DNA of 64,000 nucleotides from Klebsiella sp. BIGb0138. Lineage in GTDB: Bacteria > Pseudomonadota > Gammaproteobacteria > Enterobacterales > Enterobacteriaceae. The DNA is taken from assembly GCF_004342285.1 (NCBI RefSeq), contig NZ_SMCV01000001.1, positions 682,001-746,000 of the forward strand. The letters run 5' to 3'. The position numbers and the translations under genes were made by a program. The first letter of the stretch is position 1, and the number at the start of each line of letters is the position of its first letter. The notes beneath the pieces were generated by a model. The model was not told where the DNA came from, did not search any database, and saw only the letters and a list, made by a program, of their open reading frames with translations. Positions 21,710 to 31,081 of the stretch are shown here, piece after piece.

Positions 21710-23851
21710 GTGTCCCGTATAATCATGCTGATCCCTACCGGAACCAGCGTTGGCCTGACCAGCGTCAGCCTCGGTGTTATCCGTGCGATGGAGCGCAAAG
21801 GCGTTCGTCTTAGCGTCTTTAAACCTATCGCCCAACCACGCGCTGGCGGCGATGCGCCAGACCAGACCACCACCATCGTACGCGCAAATTCCAATCTTCC
21901 GGCCGCCGAGCCGCTGAAGATGAGCCACGTCGAGTCGCTGCTGTCCAGCAATCAGAAAGACGTGCTGATGGAAGAGATCATCGCTAACTACCACGCAACG
22001 ACTCAGGATGCTGAAGTCGTGCTGGTTGAAGGCCTGGTTCCGACCCGTAAACACCAGTTCGCTCAGTCCCTGAACTTCGAAATCGCTAAAACGCTGAACG
22101 CGGAAATCGTCTTCGTCATGTCTCAGGGTACCGATACCCAGGAACAGCTGAACGAACGTATCGAACTGACCCGCAACAGCTTCGGCGGCGCGAAGAACAC
22201 CAACATCACCGGTGTTATCGTCAACAAGCTGAACGCACCGGTTGACGAACAGGGGCGTACTCGTCCCGATCTGTCGGAAATTTTCGATGACTCCTCGAAA
22301 GCGAAAGTGGTGAAGATCGATCCGGCTCAGCTGGCGACCGGCAGCGCGCTGCCGATTCTGGGCGCGGTACCGTGGAGCTTCGATCTGATTGCTACCCGTG
22401 CTATCGATATGGCGCGCCACCTGAATGCTACCATCGTCAACGAAGGCGACATTAACACCCGCCGCGTGAAATCGGTGACCTTCTGTGCGCGCAGCATTCC
22501 GCACATGCTGGAACACTTCCGCGCCGGCTCTCTGCTGGTGACTTCCGCAGACCGTCCTGACGTGCTGGTTGCCGCCTGCCTCGCCGCCATGAACGGCGTT
22601 GAAATCGGCGCCCTGCTGCTGACCGGCGCCTACGAAATGGACGCTCGCGTGAGCAAGCTGTGCGAACGTGCGTTCGCTACCGGCCTGCCGGTATTCATGG
22701 TCAACACCAACACCTGGCAGACCTCCCTGAGCCTGCAGAGCTTCAACCTCGAAGTCCCGGTTGACGATCACGAGCGTATCGAGAAAGTTCAGGAATACGT
22801 GGCCAGTTACATCAACGCCGACTGGATCGAGTCTCTGACCGCCACCTCCGAGCGTAGCCGTCGCCTGTCTCCTCCGGCCTTCCGCTACCAGCTGACCGAG
22901 CTGGCGCGCAAAGCGGGCAAACGTGTGGTTCTGCCGGAAGGCGATGAGCCGCGTACCGTTAAAGCCGCCGCCATTTGTGCAGAGCGCGGTATTGCGACCT
23001 GCGTGCTGCTGGGTAACCCGGATGAGATCAACCGCGTTGCCGCCGCTCAGGGCGTGGAACTGGGCGCAGGCATCGAAATCGTCGATCCGGAAGTGGTTCG
23101 CGAGAGCTACGTGGCTCGCCTGGTCGAACTGCGTAAGAGCAAGGGCATGACCGAAGCGGTCGCGCGCGAGCAGCTGGAAGACAACGTGGTTCTCGGCACC
23201 CTGATGCTGGAACAAGACGAAGTCGACGGTCTGGTTTCCGGCGCGGTACACACCACCGCCAACACCATCCGTCCGCCGCTGCAGCTGATCAAAACGGCGC
23301 CGGGCAGCTCGCTGGTCTCTTCCGTGTTCTTCATGCTGCTGCCTGAACAGGTTTACGTTTACGGCGACTGCGCGATCAACCCGGATCCGACCGCAGAACA
23401 GCTGGCCGAAATCGCGATTCAGTCCGCAGACTCCGCGATTGCGTTCGGCATTGAGCCGCGCGTGGCGATGCTCTCCTACTCCACCGGGACTTCCGGTGCC
23501 GGTAGCGATGTGGAGAAAGTGCGTGAAGCGACCCGTCTGGCTCAGGAAAAACGTCCTGACCTGATGATCGACGGTCCGCTGCAGTACGATGCTGCGGTGA
23601 TGGCTGACGTGGCGAAGTCCAAAGCGCCGAACTCTCCGGTTGCCGGCCGCGCCACCGTGTTCATCTTCCCGGATCTGAACACCGGTAACACCACTTACAA
23701 AGCCGTACAGCGTTCCGCTGACCTGATCTCCATCGGGCCGATGCTGCAGGGTATGCGTAAGCCGGTGAACGATCTGTCCCGCGGCGCGCTGGTTGACGAT
23801 ATCGTCTACACCATCGCGCTGACCGCGATTCAGTCTTCCCAGCAGCAGTAA
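21710..23851 (+). CDS. pta: Phosphate acetyltransferase
   Basis: Pta makes acetyl phosphate from acetyl-CoA. It has three parts: a BioD-like P-loop domain at the N-terminus (about 1-220), a DRTGG domain (about 225-340) and the catalytic PTA/PTB domain (about 390-713, with [16 protein letters not shown] and [10 protein letters not shown]). The start is a GTG at 21710 with AAAGAGG upstream, as I recall for E. coli. An ATG 18 codons earlier is out of place. Length is 713 residues. A strong terminator follows. Confidence 0.98.
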   Translation: MSRIIMLIPTGTSVGLTSVSLGVIRAMERKGVRLSVFKPIAQPRAGGDAPDQTTTIVRANSNLPAAEPLKMSHVESLLSSNQKDVLMEEIIANYHATTQDAEVVLVEGLVPTRKHQFAQSLNFEIAKTLNAEIVFVMSQGTDTQEQLNERIELTRNSFGGAKNTNITGVIVNKLNAPVDEQGRTRPDLSEIFDDSSKAKVVKIDPAQLATGSALPILGAVPWSFDLIATRAIDMARHLNATIVNEGDINTRRVKSVTFCARSIPHMLEHFRAGSLLVTSADRPDVLVAACLAAMNGVEIGALLLTGAYEMDARVSKLCERAFATGLPVFMVNTNTWQTSLSLQSFNLEVPVDDHERIEKVQEYVASYINADWIESLTATSERSRRLSPPAFRYQLTELARKAGKRVVLPEGDEPRTVKAAAICAERGIATCVLLGNPDEINRVAAAQGVELGAGIEIVDPEVVRESYVARLVELRKSKGMTEAVAREQLEDNVVLGTLMLEQDEVDGLVSGAVHTTANTIRPPLQLIKTAPGSSLVSSVFFMLLPEQVYVYGDCAINPDPTAEQLAEIAIQSADSAIAFGIEPRVAMLSYSTGTSGAGSDVEKVREATRLAQEKRPDLMIDGPLQYDAAVMADVAKSKAPNSPVAGRATVFIFPDLNTGNTTYKAVQRSADLISIGPMLQGMRKPVNDLSRGALVDDIVYTIALTAIQSSQQQ

Positions 23852-23864
23852 TTTGCTGTCAATT

Positions 23865-23890
23865 AACCCCCTCTTATCGAGGGGGTTTGC
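23865..23890 (+). terminator. Terminator of ackA-pta
   Basis: AACCCCCTC (23865-23873) and GAGGGGGTT (23879-23887) form a 9-base stem with a 5-base loop, ending in GTTTGC, 14 bases after the pta stop. Confidence 0.85.
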
Positions 23891-24023
23891 ATATAAATCC
23901 CTCACTCTCCGTAAGTCATTCCGCGCAAAATACAGGTTCTGTATCTTTTCTTGCTGGCTCACAGTAATAATCACCAGACTTTATATAATTACCCTACCCT
24001 GTAAATTATAATCAAAAGACAAA

Positions 24024-26717
24024 ATGACCCGTAAAAAAAGAATCCTTACTTATCTGGCTGATTTATGTAAAAAAATACCGGGCGGCACAACAACGCAACA
24101 AATATCCGAGACGCTGAAAATTTCACGCCCGAACGTCAGTAGTGATTTAAATATGCTGGTTAAAGAGGGAGTTATCTCTAAAAGTAACACACGTCCGGTT
24201 TATTATTTTGTCAACACCGAATTAATCAGCGAAAAAGTAAGTTCTCCGGCTATCGACGATCCTTTCACTTATCTGATTGGCTATCATGACAGTTTGCAAA
24301 AACAAATTAGTCAGGCAAAGGCTGCTATTATTTACCCACCGCACGGCCTACATACGTTGTTAACCGGTGAGACCGGTACTGGTAAAAGTTTGTTTGCCCG
24401 GCTAATGTATAACTATGCTATCGCCCGGCGGCTTCTGAAAGAACAAGCACCTTTTATTGTGTTTAACTGTGCCGATTATGCCAGCAACCCACAGCTGTTG
24501 GTTTCTCATATTTTTGGTCATGCCAAAGGAACGTTTACCGGCGCCGATAAAGACAAGCCCGGTCTGTTAAGTGAAGCCGACGGCGGTATGCTTTTCCTTG
24601 ACGAGGTACACCGTCTGCCACCGGAAGGTCAGGAGATGATCTTCTACTTTATCGATACCGGAACATGGGGACAGCTCGGTGAAACAAAGCGCGATCGCCG
24701 CGCCGAGATCCTGCTCATCTGCGCCACAACTGAAGATCCCAGCTCCTCATTACTCTCCACCTTCCTGAGAAGAATCCCCATCACCATCAATTTACCCGGC
24801 CTCGCTAACCGCCTTCCTGAGGAGCAAGTTGAGCTACTTAAATTTTTACTTAAAATCGAGGCGGCGCGCATTGGCTGCACGATCACCATCGATGCTGACA
24901 GCGCCAAATCGATACTTGGCAGCTCCTTTGCTGGCAATGTGGGTAAACTTAAATCGACAATTCAGTCGGTCTGCGCCCATTTTTTTGTGGAAAAACATCA
25001 GCAGCAACAGATGCTGGATATCCGCTTTGAGCAGCTCGCGCTGGATATCAAAACGGGGATCTTTAATCTTAAACGTAATAATGATTATCTGGCCCGCCTG
25101 CAATATAGCCTGGGCGATATTATGACTATTTTGCCGGATGCCATTCCCGCTCATCCGGCACTCAGCATCAACAAAAACGACAGCCCGTTACGAATGTATG
25201 ATTTTATTGATAATAAAATTAATTTTATGCTGGAGCAGAACTTTACCGATAGCGATATCAACCGCTTTATCACTTCGGAAATTAATAACTATATTGATGT
25301 TAAGCTTCCGCGAATGCGCCAGTGGTTCGATCACGGGCTAGATAAGAAAATGCTACTTTTTTGTCAGTCGCTTAAAACAGAAATTGAGCTACAGATGGGA
25401 AAAGAGTTCGGCGATAATTTTCTGTTCTCACTGGGGTATCACCTGACGAATCTCACCCGGAACCACACTCATTCCCCCGGTAATAGCTGGATACGCCGCT
25501 ACCGGGTTAACAAACTCCCGGAATATGATTCCGCCTTAACCATTAAGAAACGACTGCAAGATGAATTCAGTATCGACATTCATGAAGATGAAGTAGCTTA
25601 CCTGACCATTTTACTCAGCTCACTGGTGATCCGCGAAAAAGAGAAGTTGATCCACGTAATTGTCGCCACCCACGGGGATTTCATTGCCAGTAATATGGTA
25701 GACATTGCCCGTACGCTGATCGCCGAAGAGAACATTTCGGCGGTTAATATGCCTCTGAATATTCGTCCCAACCAGGCCATCGCGCAGATAAAAGAGACGA
25801 TTCTGGCAACGCCTAACGCCCGGGGATTTTTACTGTTGGTCGATATGGGCTCGCTGCTGCATGCCGGGGATATTATCGCCCAGGAGTGCCGGATAGCGAT
25901 GCGTACCCTGGATATGGTATCTACCCCGCTGGTGATCGAGGCGCTGCGCCGCACGTCCATTCTCAATGTCGAACTGGACGATATCTATTTCAGTCTACTC
26001 CATTTCAAAGGCTACGGCGCGAATCAGCATCGGGAACAGCCGGTGCCTGATAAGCCGTTGGCGGTTCTGGCCATCTGTTCTTCTGGCGAGGGGATCGCTA
26101 AAAAACTGCAGTCGCTGTTGCGTTCGGTACTAGATGAAATCAACCGCAGCGATATTCACATTATAAATCTTTCCGCCGATGAAATGTTCAGTCGACGGCA
26201 GAGTTTGTTAAGCGAGTACCAGGTACTGCTCTCGGTTGGGATAGTCGATCCAGAGTTTAATCTGCCTCATATTCCGCTAGCGGAATTTTTTTCCCGCCAG
26301 GGAGAGCTTAAGTTTCAGACGGCGATCGGCAGCAGCTACGTTCGCCAAAACAGGGCTGACAACCCAGTCACTCTGACCAAATTGAGCGAACAGTACCTGC
26401 AGGATTTCGTGGTTTTTCTCAACCCCAAAAAGGCGGTGCCCATTGTGATGTCATTTATTCAGGTGATTAAGGAGCATCGGCGGCTGGAGGATCAGGGCAG
26501 CGGATTACTTAACATCTGCGTACATATTTGCCTGGCTCTCGAACGTTCAGTACGTAACGAGACCATTACCTACAACAAACAGAACAGGGAGGAGTATCTT
26601 TCCAGCCCGGTAATGGCGATTTACCAGACGGCGAACGATATGCTGGAAAATAAAACAGGGGTAAAACTAAGCGATGACGAACTACTCTACATTATGGATA
26701 TGCTGGAGGACAAATAG
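24024..26717 (+). CDS. LevR-family sigma-54-dependent PTS regulator
   Basis: This is a transcription activator of the LevR/DgaR type, 897 residues. It has an N-terminal winged helix-turn-helix (1-65), an AAA+ sigma-54 interaction domain (about 80-330) with Walker A GETGTGKS (115-122), GTFTGA loop (169-174) and Walker B FLDEVH, a PTS regulation domain (about 395-510), an EIIA-Man-like domain with VATHGDF (about 545-670), an EIIB-like segment with ICSSGEG, and a second regulation domain near NICVHICLA. The usual loop is GAFTGA, so alanine is replaced by threonine. Such proteins are set by phosphorylation from EI/HPr and the EIIB they serve. It converges with the PTS operon at 26754-32909, its probable target. 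Confidence 0.92.
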   Translation: MTRKKRILTYLADLCKKIPGGTTTQQISETLKISRPNVSSDLNMLVKEGVISKSNTRPVYYFVNTELISEKVSSPAIDDPFTYLIGYHDSLQKQISQAKAAIIYPPHGLHTLLTGETGTGKSLFARLMYNYAIARRLLKEQAPFIVFNCADYASNPQLLVSHIFGHAKGTFTGADKDKPGLLSEADGGMLFLDEVHRLPPEGQEMIFYFIDTGTWGQLGETKRDRRAEILLICATTEDPSSSLLSTFLRRIPITINLPGLANRLPEEQVELLKFLLKIEAARIGCTITIDADSAKSILGSSFAGNVGKLKSTIQSVCAHFFVEKHQQQQMLDIRFEQLALDIKTGIFNLKRNNDYLARLQYSLGDIMTILPDAIPAHPALSINKNDSPLRMYDFIDNKINFMLEQNFTDSDINRFITSEINNYIDVKLPRMRQWFDHGLDKKMLLFCQSLKTEIELQMGKEFGDNFLFSLGYHLTNLTRNHTHSPGNSWIRRYRVNKLPEYDSALTIKKRLQDEFSIDIHEDEVAYLTILLSSLVIREKEKLIHVIVATHGDFIASNMVDIARTLIAEENISAVNMPLNIRPNQAIAQIKETILATPNARGFLLLVDMGSLLHAGDIIAQECRIAMRTLDMVSTPLVIEALRRTSILNVELDDIYFSLLHFKGYGANQHREQPVPDKPLAVLAICSSGEGIAKKLQSLLRSVLDEINRSDIHIINLSADEMFSRRQSLLSEYQVLLSVGIVDPEFNLPHIPLAEFFSRQGELKFQTAIGSSYVRQNRADNPVTLTKLSEQYLQDFVVFLNPKKAVPIVMSFIQVIKEHRRLEDQGSGLLNICVHICLALERSVRNETITYNKQNREEYLSSPVMAIYQTANDMLENKTGVKLSDDELLYIMDMLEDK

Positions 26718-26724
26718 AGGAAGC

Positions 26725-26746
26725 GGCGCGATGTCAGCATCGCGCC
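26725..26746. terminator. Bidirectional hairpin between regulator and epimerase gene
   Basis: GGCGCGATG (26725-26733) and CATCGCGCC (26738-26746) form a perfect 9-base stem with a TCAG loop, filling the 36-base gap between two convergent stops. It probably ends both transcripts. T-runs are weak. Confidence 0.65.
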
Positions 26747-26753
26747 CGTCCCT

Positions 26754-27437
26754 TTACACCGGAGCTAAAGCCTCCTGCAGGTCGGATTGCATCATTTGCC
26801 ACGCCGCTGCAATTTCCGGCGCATGGTTAAATAGTCCGCTTGAACCCATGATCAGAATATCGGCTCCTGCTGCCATCAGGCTGGCGTAGGTATTCTTGTT
26901 ACAGGAACCATCAACCTCAATCAGGTAGTTCAGGCCATGCTGTTCACGCCATGAGGCAAAAGCTTTTATTTTTCCCAGCATTTCAGGAATAAACACCTGG
27001 CCGGCGAATCCCGGATCGACGGTCATAATGGTGACCTTATCAATACGGGCCAGGTAAAGCGTCACATCCTCCAGCTGAGTTTCCGGGTTGAGCACCAGCC
27101 CGCACTGCATTCCCACCTGACGAATAGTATCAATCAAACGGAAGGCTTTTCCGTTGACCGCCTCCGCGTGAAAGCTGACCATTGTCGCCCCGGCTTTCGC
27201 GAGGGGCGCAACGTAATTTTCCGGATCTGTCACCATCAGATGACAGTCGATCGGCGCTTTGGCCAGCTGACTCAGGCTTGAAACAAACCAAGGGGAAAGC
27301 GTCAAATTCGGAACAAAGTGTCCATCCATAATGTCCACGTGAAACCAGGCAACCTTGTCGTTCAGAAACTGAATCTGATTGCGAAACTCAAGCAGATCCA
27401 TGCACATAAGTGAAGGTGCAATAGCCGGTAATTTCAT
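26754..27437 (-). CDS. AlsE-like ketose-6-phosphate 3-epimerase
   Basis: The protein belongs to the ribulose-phosphate 3-epimerase family and resembles E. coli AlsE (D-allulose-6-phosphate 3-epimerase) more than Rpe: SLMCMDLL, DIMDGHFVPNLTLSP, TVDPGFAGQ, EVDGSCN and GLFNHA are shared. Metal ligands are predicted at H33, D35, H66 and D176. Length is 227 residues. AlsE turns allulose 6-phosphate into fructose 6-phosphate. That, or another ketose phosphate, is the likely reaction here. It is the last gene of the PTS operon, three bases after the dehydrogenase stop, with AGGAG upstream. Confidence 0.88.
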   Translation of the reverse strand: MKLPAIAPSLMCMDLLEFRNQIQFLNDKVAWFHVDIMDGHFVPNLTLSPWFVSSLSQLAKAPIDCHLMVTDPENYVAPLAKAGATMVSFHAEAVNGKAFRLIDTIRQVGMQCGLVLNPETQLEDVTLYLARIDKVTIMTVDPGFAGQVFIPEMLGKIKAFASWREQHGLNYLIEVDGSCNKNTYASLMAAGADILIMGSSGLFNHAPEIAAAWQMMQSDLQEALAPV

Positions 27438-27440
27438 AAG

Positions 27441-28484
27441 TTACTCCTGTGCCGTCACCATGCATTTGCAGGTAAATTGCTGACGCTGATGAATGGCGTT
27501 TAAGAGATCGATCGCCTGTCCGATACCAACCTGATGGGAAATGAGGTCACTAACTTGCAAAGCGCCGGAACTGATAGCCCGCGCTGCATCCGCCCATTCA
27601 TCGTGGGGATCTCCTTTGTAGACTGAGTTGTACACACCGGTCAGCGTTAGCTCCTTACGCATCGCCCGGTCATAGGCAAGGCGTGGAATAACCATTTCCT
27701 CATGGCAATTGCCCAGCAGCATCACGCTGCCAAAGGTACGGCAGGCATCCAGCGCGAAGCAAAGCCCAGGAGCGCTACCGCTGCCTTCAATGACCACATG
27801 GGCACCTCCGTCGGTTAGCTGTCGAAGACTATCCAGCGCCCCTGCCTCATCGCAGCGCAGCGCATACTCAAAGCCGAGCTGTTTGCAGAAGGCGATTTTG
27901 TCGGGATCGATATCCAGCAGCACAATTTTTCCGGCTCCGTGGAGCTGCGCCCAGCGGGCGGTTAGCAGTCCGATCGGCCCCGCGCCAATAATAGCCACGG
28001 TGTCGTTGAGGTCGAGCGCCGCCCGCCGTACCACGTGTAGCGCGATTGTGGCGGGCTCCAGCATCGCCGCCTGCGGATAGCTAACGTCGTCAGCAAAAAA
28101 TACCAGGTTAAATAGCGGCACCGTAAGATATTCGCTAAAACCGCCATCGCAGCGGGAGCCGTACGAGCTGTAGTTCAGACATCTGGCATAGTGATGATGC
28201 CGGCAGAACACGCAGTCGTGACAGGGTTTGATGGGGAACACCGCCACCCGTCGCCCGATGAGCGCTTCATCTCCCCCGATCCCTACGGCGTCAATCCGTC
28301 CGGAAAATTCGTGGCCGATCACCCGAGGAAATGACGGCGTTCCCGTGCGCCATATTCTGGGAATATCCGATCCGCAGACCCCGGAGGCCATCACTTTGAC
28401 CCTGACCTCTCCGCTTTTCGGTACCGGTAATTCTCGCTCCTCCAGCGCCAGATCGCCCACAGCACGTAGTGCAACAACTTTCAT
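27441..28484 (-). CDS. Zinc-dependent polyol(-phosphate) dehydrogenase, copy 2
   Basis: This medium-chain zinc dehydrogenase of 347 residues is in the sorbitol/GatD group. Catalytic zinc residues are predicted at C37, H58 and E59, and the structural zinc site at C88, C91, C94 and C102. The NAD fold is seen at AIIGAGPIGLLTARW. It is a paralogue of the gene at 29088-30128 (shared CGSDIPR, GHEFSG, DGGFSEYLTVPLFNLVFF). In a PTS operon the natural substrate is probably a polyol phosphate or its ketose, as for galactitol-1-phosphate dehydrogenase, but this is inference. GGAGG precedes the start. Confidence 0.88.
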   Translation of the reverse strand: MKVVALRAVGDLALEERELPVPKSGEVRVKVMASGVCGSDIPRIWRTGTPSFPRVIGHEFSGRIDAVGIGGDEALIGRRVAVFPIKPCHDCVFCRHHHYARCLNYSSYGSRCDGGFSEYLTVPLFNLVFFADDVSYPQAAMLEPATIALHVVRRAALDLNDTVAIIGAGPIGLLTARWAQLHGAGKIVLLDIDPDKIAFCKQLGFEYALRCDEAGALDSLRQLTDGGAHVVIEGSGSAPGLCFALDACRTFGSVMLLGNCHEEMVIPRLAYDRAMRKELTLTGVYNSVYKGDPHDEWADAARAISSGALQVSDLISHQVGIGQAIDLLNAIHQRQQFTCKCMVTAQE

Positions 28485-28523
28485 GTCATCCTCCTGCGGG
28501 ACATGACGGCCCGCATTAGCAAA

Positions 28524-29087
28524 TCATTCCAGGTTCGCATGGTTCAGGCGGACCTGCTCAAAGGTCATACCCTGCATATCCATAATGCGCAGGCAGATAA
28601 GATCGCCAAAAATCATCAGCGATTGTTCAAACAAGGTAGTCATCGGTTGAATAGACATTTGCGTGCCGCTGCCGGACTTAGAACCGCAGTGGAAATCCAC
28701 CACCACGTCTGACATACGGGCAATGGTGCTTGCCGGGCTGGAAGTCAGGTGTACCACCGTCGCGCCATAGCGTTTCGCACATTGGGCAATATGTTTCGGA
28801 AAGATAGACTCACCCGATCCGGAGCCCACCACCAGCACATCGCCAGGAGCAATAGGCGGTTCATTAATAGCGCCGACCTCACAGGCGGTAATGCCGATGT
28901 GGTTCAGGCGTTTGACCGTGGTTTCCAGCGCCAGCGCAACACGACCGACCCCGACGAAAAAGACCTTATTGGCCTGGCGTAGTGCCGCAATATAGTCGGC
29001 AATCTGCGCCTCATCGATGTTCTTTAATACCGATGCAATTTCACTGGTAATCGCCTGCGCCGCTGCTGAATAACTTGCGTTCGTCAT
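28524..29087 (-). CDS. SIS-domain sugar-phosphate isomerase, HxlB-like
   Basis: A single-SIS protein of 187 residues. Length and motifs (FVGVGRVALALETTVKRL, VVGSGSGES, and a late QPMTTLFEQSLMIFGD helix) fit the 6-phospho-3-hexuloisomerase (HxlB/PHI) family, which interconverts 3-hexulose 6-phosphate and fructose 6-phosphate. It starts directly after the TAA of the upstream dehydrogenase with no spacer. Another aldose-ketose phosphate isomerisation is possible. I infer a cytosolic step after the dehydrogenases. Confidence 0.85.
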   Translation of the reverse strand: MTNASYSAAAQAITSEIASVLKNIDEAQIADYIAALRQANKVFFVGVGRVALALETTVKRLNHIGITACEVGAINEPPIAPGDVLVVGSGSGESIFPKHIAQCAKRYGATVVHLTSSPASTIARMSDVVVDFHCGSKSGSGTQMSIQPMTTLFEQSLMIFGDLICLRIMDMQGMTFEQVRLNHANLE

Positions 29088-30128
29088 TTAAATCACCATC
29101 ATTGCTTTACAGAATAAGGTGTCATTCGCATGAACCAGGTCGAAAAGATCGGCGAGTCCATCAATACCCACCTCATGGGTGATTAAATCGCTAACTTTGA
29201 GTTTTCCGCTGCCGATGGCCGCTGCAGCATCCTGCCATTCGTCATGTGGCTGCTGCTTATAAACGGAGTTGAAGACCCCAAGAAGCGCGGCTTCTTTACG
29301 CATAAATTTGTCATAGACGCCGCGGGGAATATGCATATCCCCATGAGGGTTGCCGAGCATCAGTACCTTGCCAAATACGCGGCAGGAAAGAAGAGAGTTG
29401 GAGAGTCCGCCGGAGGAACCGCTGCCTTCAATACAGACATCTGCACCGTTGCCCTCGGTCTGATGCATGACCCAGTCAACCGGATCGTCCCGACGGGCGT
29501 CGCACAGTAGTTCAAAGCCCAGAGAACGGCAGAAATCGATTTTCTTACTGTCAACATCGACCAGCATGACTTTACGCGCGCCATAAATCGCCGCCCAGCG
29601 CGCGATCATGATACCAATCGGCCCGGCACCATAAATCACTACGTTATCGTTCATATCCAGACGAGCGCGGCGCATCACGTGCAGTCCAACAACGGCGGGT
29701 TCCAGCATAGCCGCTTCACGTAAATCCGCATCGTCATTCAGGAACACAAGGTTAAATAATGGGACGGTCAGATATTCACTAAATCCACCATCCTGTCGGG
29801 AACCGAAGTAGCTGTACTGAATGCATTTTGCAAAGTGACGCTCCTGGCAAAAGGCACATTTGTTACAGGGAATTAGAGGGAATATTGCCACTTTGCGACC
29901 AATTAGCCCCGAATCCACATCCTCCGCAACTTTTTCAATCTGGCCGGAAAATTCGTGGCCAAGCACAATGGGATAATGATACGGGCCGTTAACAAACGCG
30001 CGCGGAATATCGGAACCACAAATACCTGCGGCGCGAACTTTTACTAACACCTCTCCGGCAGCAGGTACAGGAACAGGTCTTTCCTCGAGTGAAAACTTAC
30101 CTAATTCCGTCAATGATAATACTTTCAT
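29088..30128 (-). CDS. Zinc-dependent polyol(-phosphate) dehydrogenase, copy 1
   Basis: A GatD-like zinc dehydrogenase of 346 residues, paralogous to the gene two places downstream. Predicted catalytic zinc residues are C37, H58 and E59, and structural zinc cysteines 88, 91, 94 and 102. VIYGAGPIGIMIARW is the NAD-binding turn. GAGGAT before ATG serves as ribosome site. It is the first enzyme gene after the four PTS genes, set off by an 83-base gap with a strong hairpin. The likely role is to oxidise the phosphorylated polyol delivered by the PTS. Confidence 0.88.
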   Translation of the reverse strand: MKVLSLTELGKFSLEERPVPVPAAGEVLVKVRAAGICGSDIPRAFVNGPYHYPIVLGHEFSGQIEKVAEDVDSGLIGRKVAIFPLIPCNKCAFCQERHFAKCIQYSYFGSRQDGGFSEYLTVPLFNLVFLNDDADLREAAMLEPAVVGLHVMRRARLDMNDNVVIYGAGPIGIMIARWAAIYGARKVMLVDVDSKKIDFCRSLGFELLCDARRDDPVDWVMHQTEGNGADVCIEGSGSSGGLSNSLLSCRVFGKVLMLGNPHGDMHIPRGVYDKFMRKEAALLGVFNSVYKQQPHDEWQDAAAAIGSGKLKVSDLITHEVGIDGLADLFDLVHANDTLFCKAMMVI

Positions 30129-30159
30129 TTGATTATCCTCTATAATTCAGGCGTGCGTC

Positions 30160-30188
30160 CAGATTACAGGCGAAAGACCTGTAATCTG
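30160..30188 (-). repeat. Perfect hairpin between PTS IID and dehydrogenase genes
   Basis: CAGATTACAGG (30160-30170) and CCTGTAATCTG (30178-30188) form a perfect 11-base stem with a 7-base loop in the gap that separates transport genes from enzyme genes. No T-run follows on the minus strand, so it looks like an mRNA processing or stability element. Confidence 0.7.
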
Positions 30189-30211
30189 AGGCAAGCCGGA
30201 TGTAATTTAAG

Positions 30212-31066
30212 TTATTGTGCAGGAACCGCCAGAATACCAAGCCAGGAGGTAATAATGCCGACGATAAATATAACCGCAATAACCGTATTGGGTTTCATTT
30301 TTCGGCGAATCATTTTTAGTATGCCGAGTGTAATTATCAGCGGAATTAACGATGGTAATAATGTATTTAAAATATCCTGAATGCCAATATTAGCACCTTT
30401 AATATGTATCACCAATGGGGTCACAATATCAACGCGCGAAGCCGCCATACCTCCGACCACCATTAGCCCAATAAGCCCAAAGGCATCGGTCAGTTTATCC
30501 ATTAAGCCTTTTTTCAAAATATCCAGGATCACCGTGCGACCTTTTCGATAGCCCAGAAAGAACATATTCAAACTGCAGAAGATCATGATGAACTTATACC
30601 CCAGCTCAAAGAGTATGGGGCCGGCGAAATTTCCCTGAATCGCCAGATTACAGGCGATAGCCGCGAGAATAGAGTAAACAATGGCCTGGAGAGTGTCGCC
30701 GATCCCGGCTACCGGCCCCATCAATCCAGAACGTAGCGAGGTTATCGCTTCCGGCGGCAGATCCATACCTTTTGCTCTCTGCTCTTCCATTGCCACCGAT
30801 ACACCGGTAATCACGTGGCCGCAGAATGACGGTTCGGTATTAAAGAAATTAAAATACTTCTTCAATTCTTTAACCTGCCGGGCTTTATCCCCCGGATAGA
30901 GTTTGCGTACTACCGGAACCATCGCACTGGCCTGTCCTAAAGCCTGTAAACGTTCGTAGTTATAACAGGTTTCTGACGAGTAATTTAACGCCCAGGTTTT
31001 TAACAGTTCAGTACGGGTCAGAATTTCACCTACCGCAGTTTTGTCGGTTTCGTTATTCATAGTCAT
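30212..31066 (-). CDS. PTS mannose-family EIID
   Basis: EIID is one of the two membrane subunits of mannose/fructose/sorbose-type PTS permeases. The 284 residues fit the family. The N-terminal soluble helices (LKTWALNYSSETCYNYERLQ) match the EIID entry motif, and PSFCGHVITGVSVAMEEQRA and GLMGPVAGIGDTL are characteristic. The C-terminus has three hydrophobic segments. Two starts (31066 and 31060) are near-equal. It follows EIIC after 15 bases. Confidence 0.93.
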   Translation of the reverse strand: MTMNNETDKTAVGEILTRTELLKTWALNYSSETCYNYERLQALGQASAMVPVVRKLYPGDKARQVKELKKYFNFFNTEPSFCGHVITGVSVAMEEQRAKGMDLPPEAITSLRSGLMGPVAGIGDTLQAIVYSILAAIACNLAIQGNFAGPILFELGYKFIMIFCSLNMFFLGYRKGRTVILDILKKGLMDKLTDAFGLIGLMVVGGMAASRVDIVTPLVIHIKGANIGIQDILNTLLPSLIPLIITLGILKMIRRKMKPNTVIAVIFIVGIITSWLGILAVPAQ

Positions 31067-31081
31067 AATTATTATTTCCCG

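Noticed and set aside
21611-23974. A 787-codon open frame on the minus strand
   Set aside because: It is antisense to pta, low in plausible domains and without ribosome site. The pta product is conserved over its full length.
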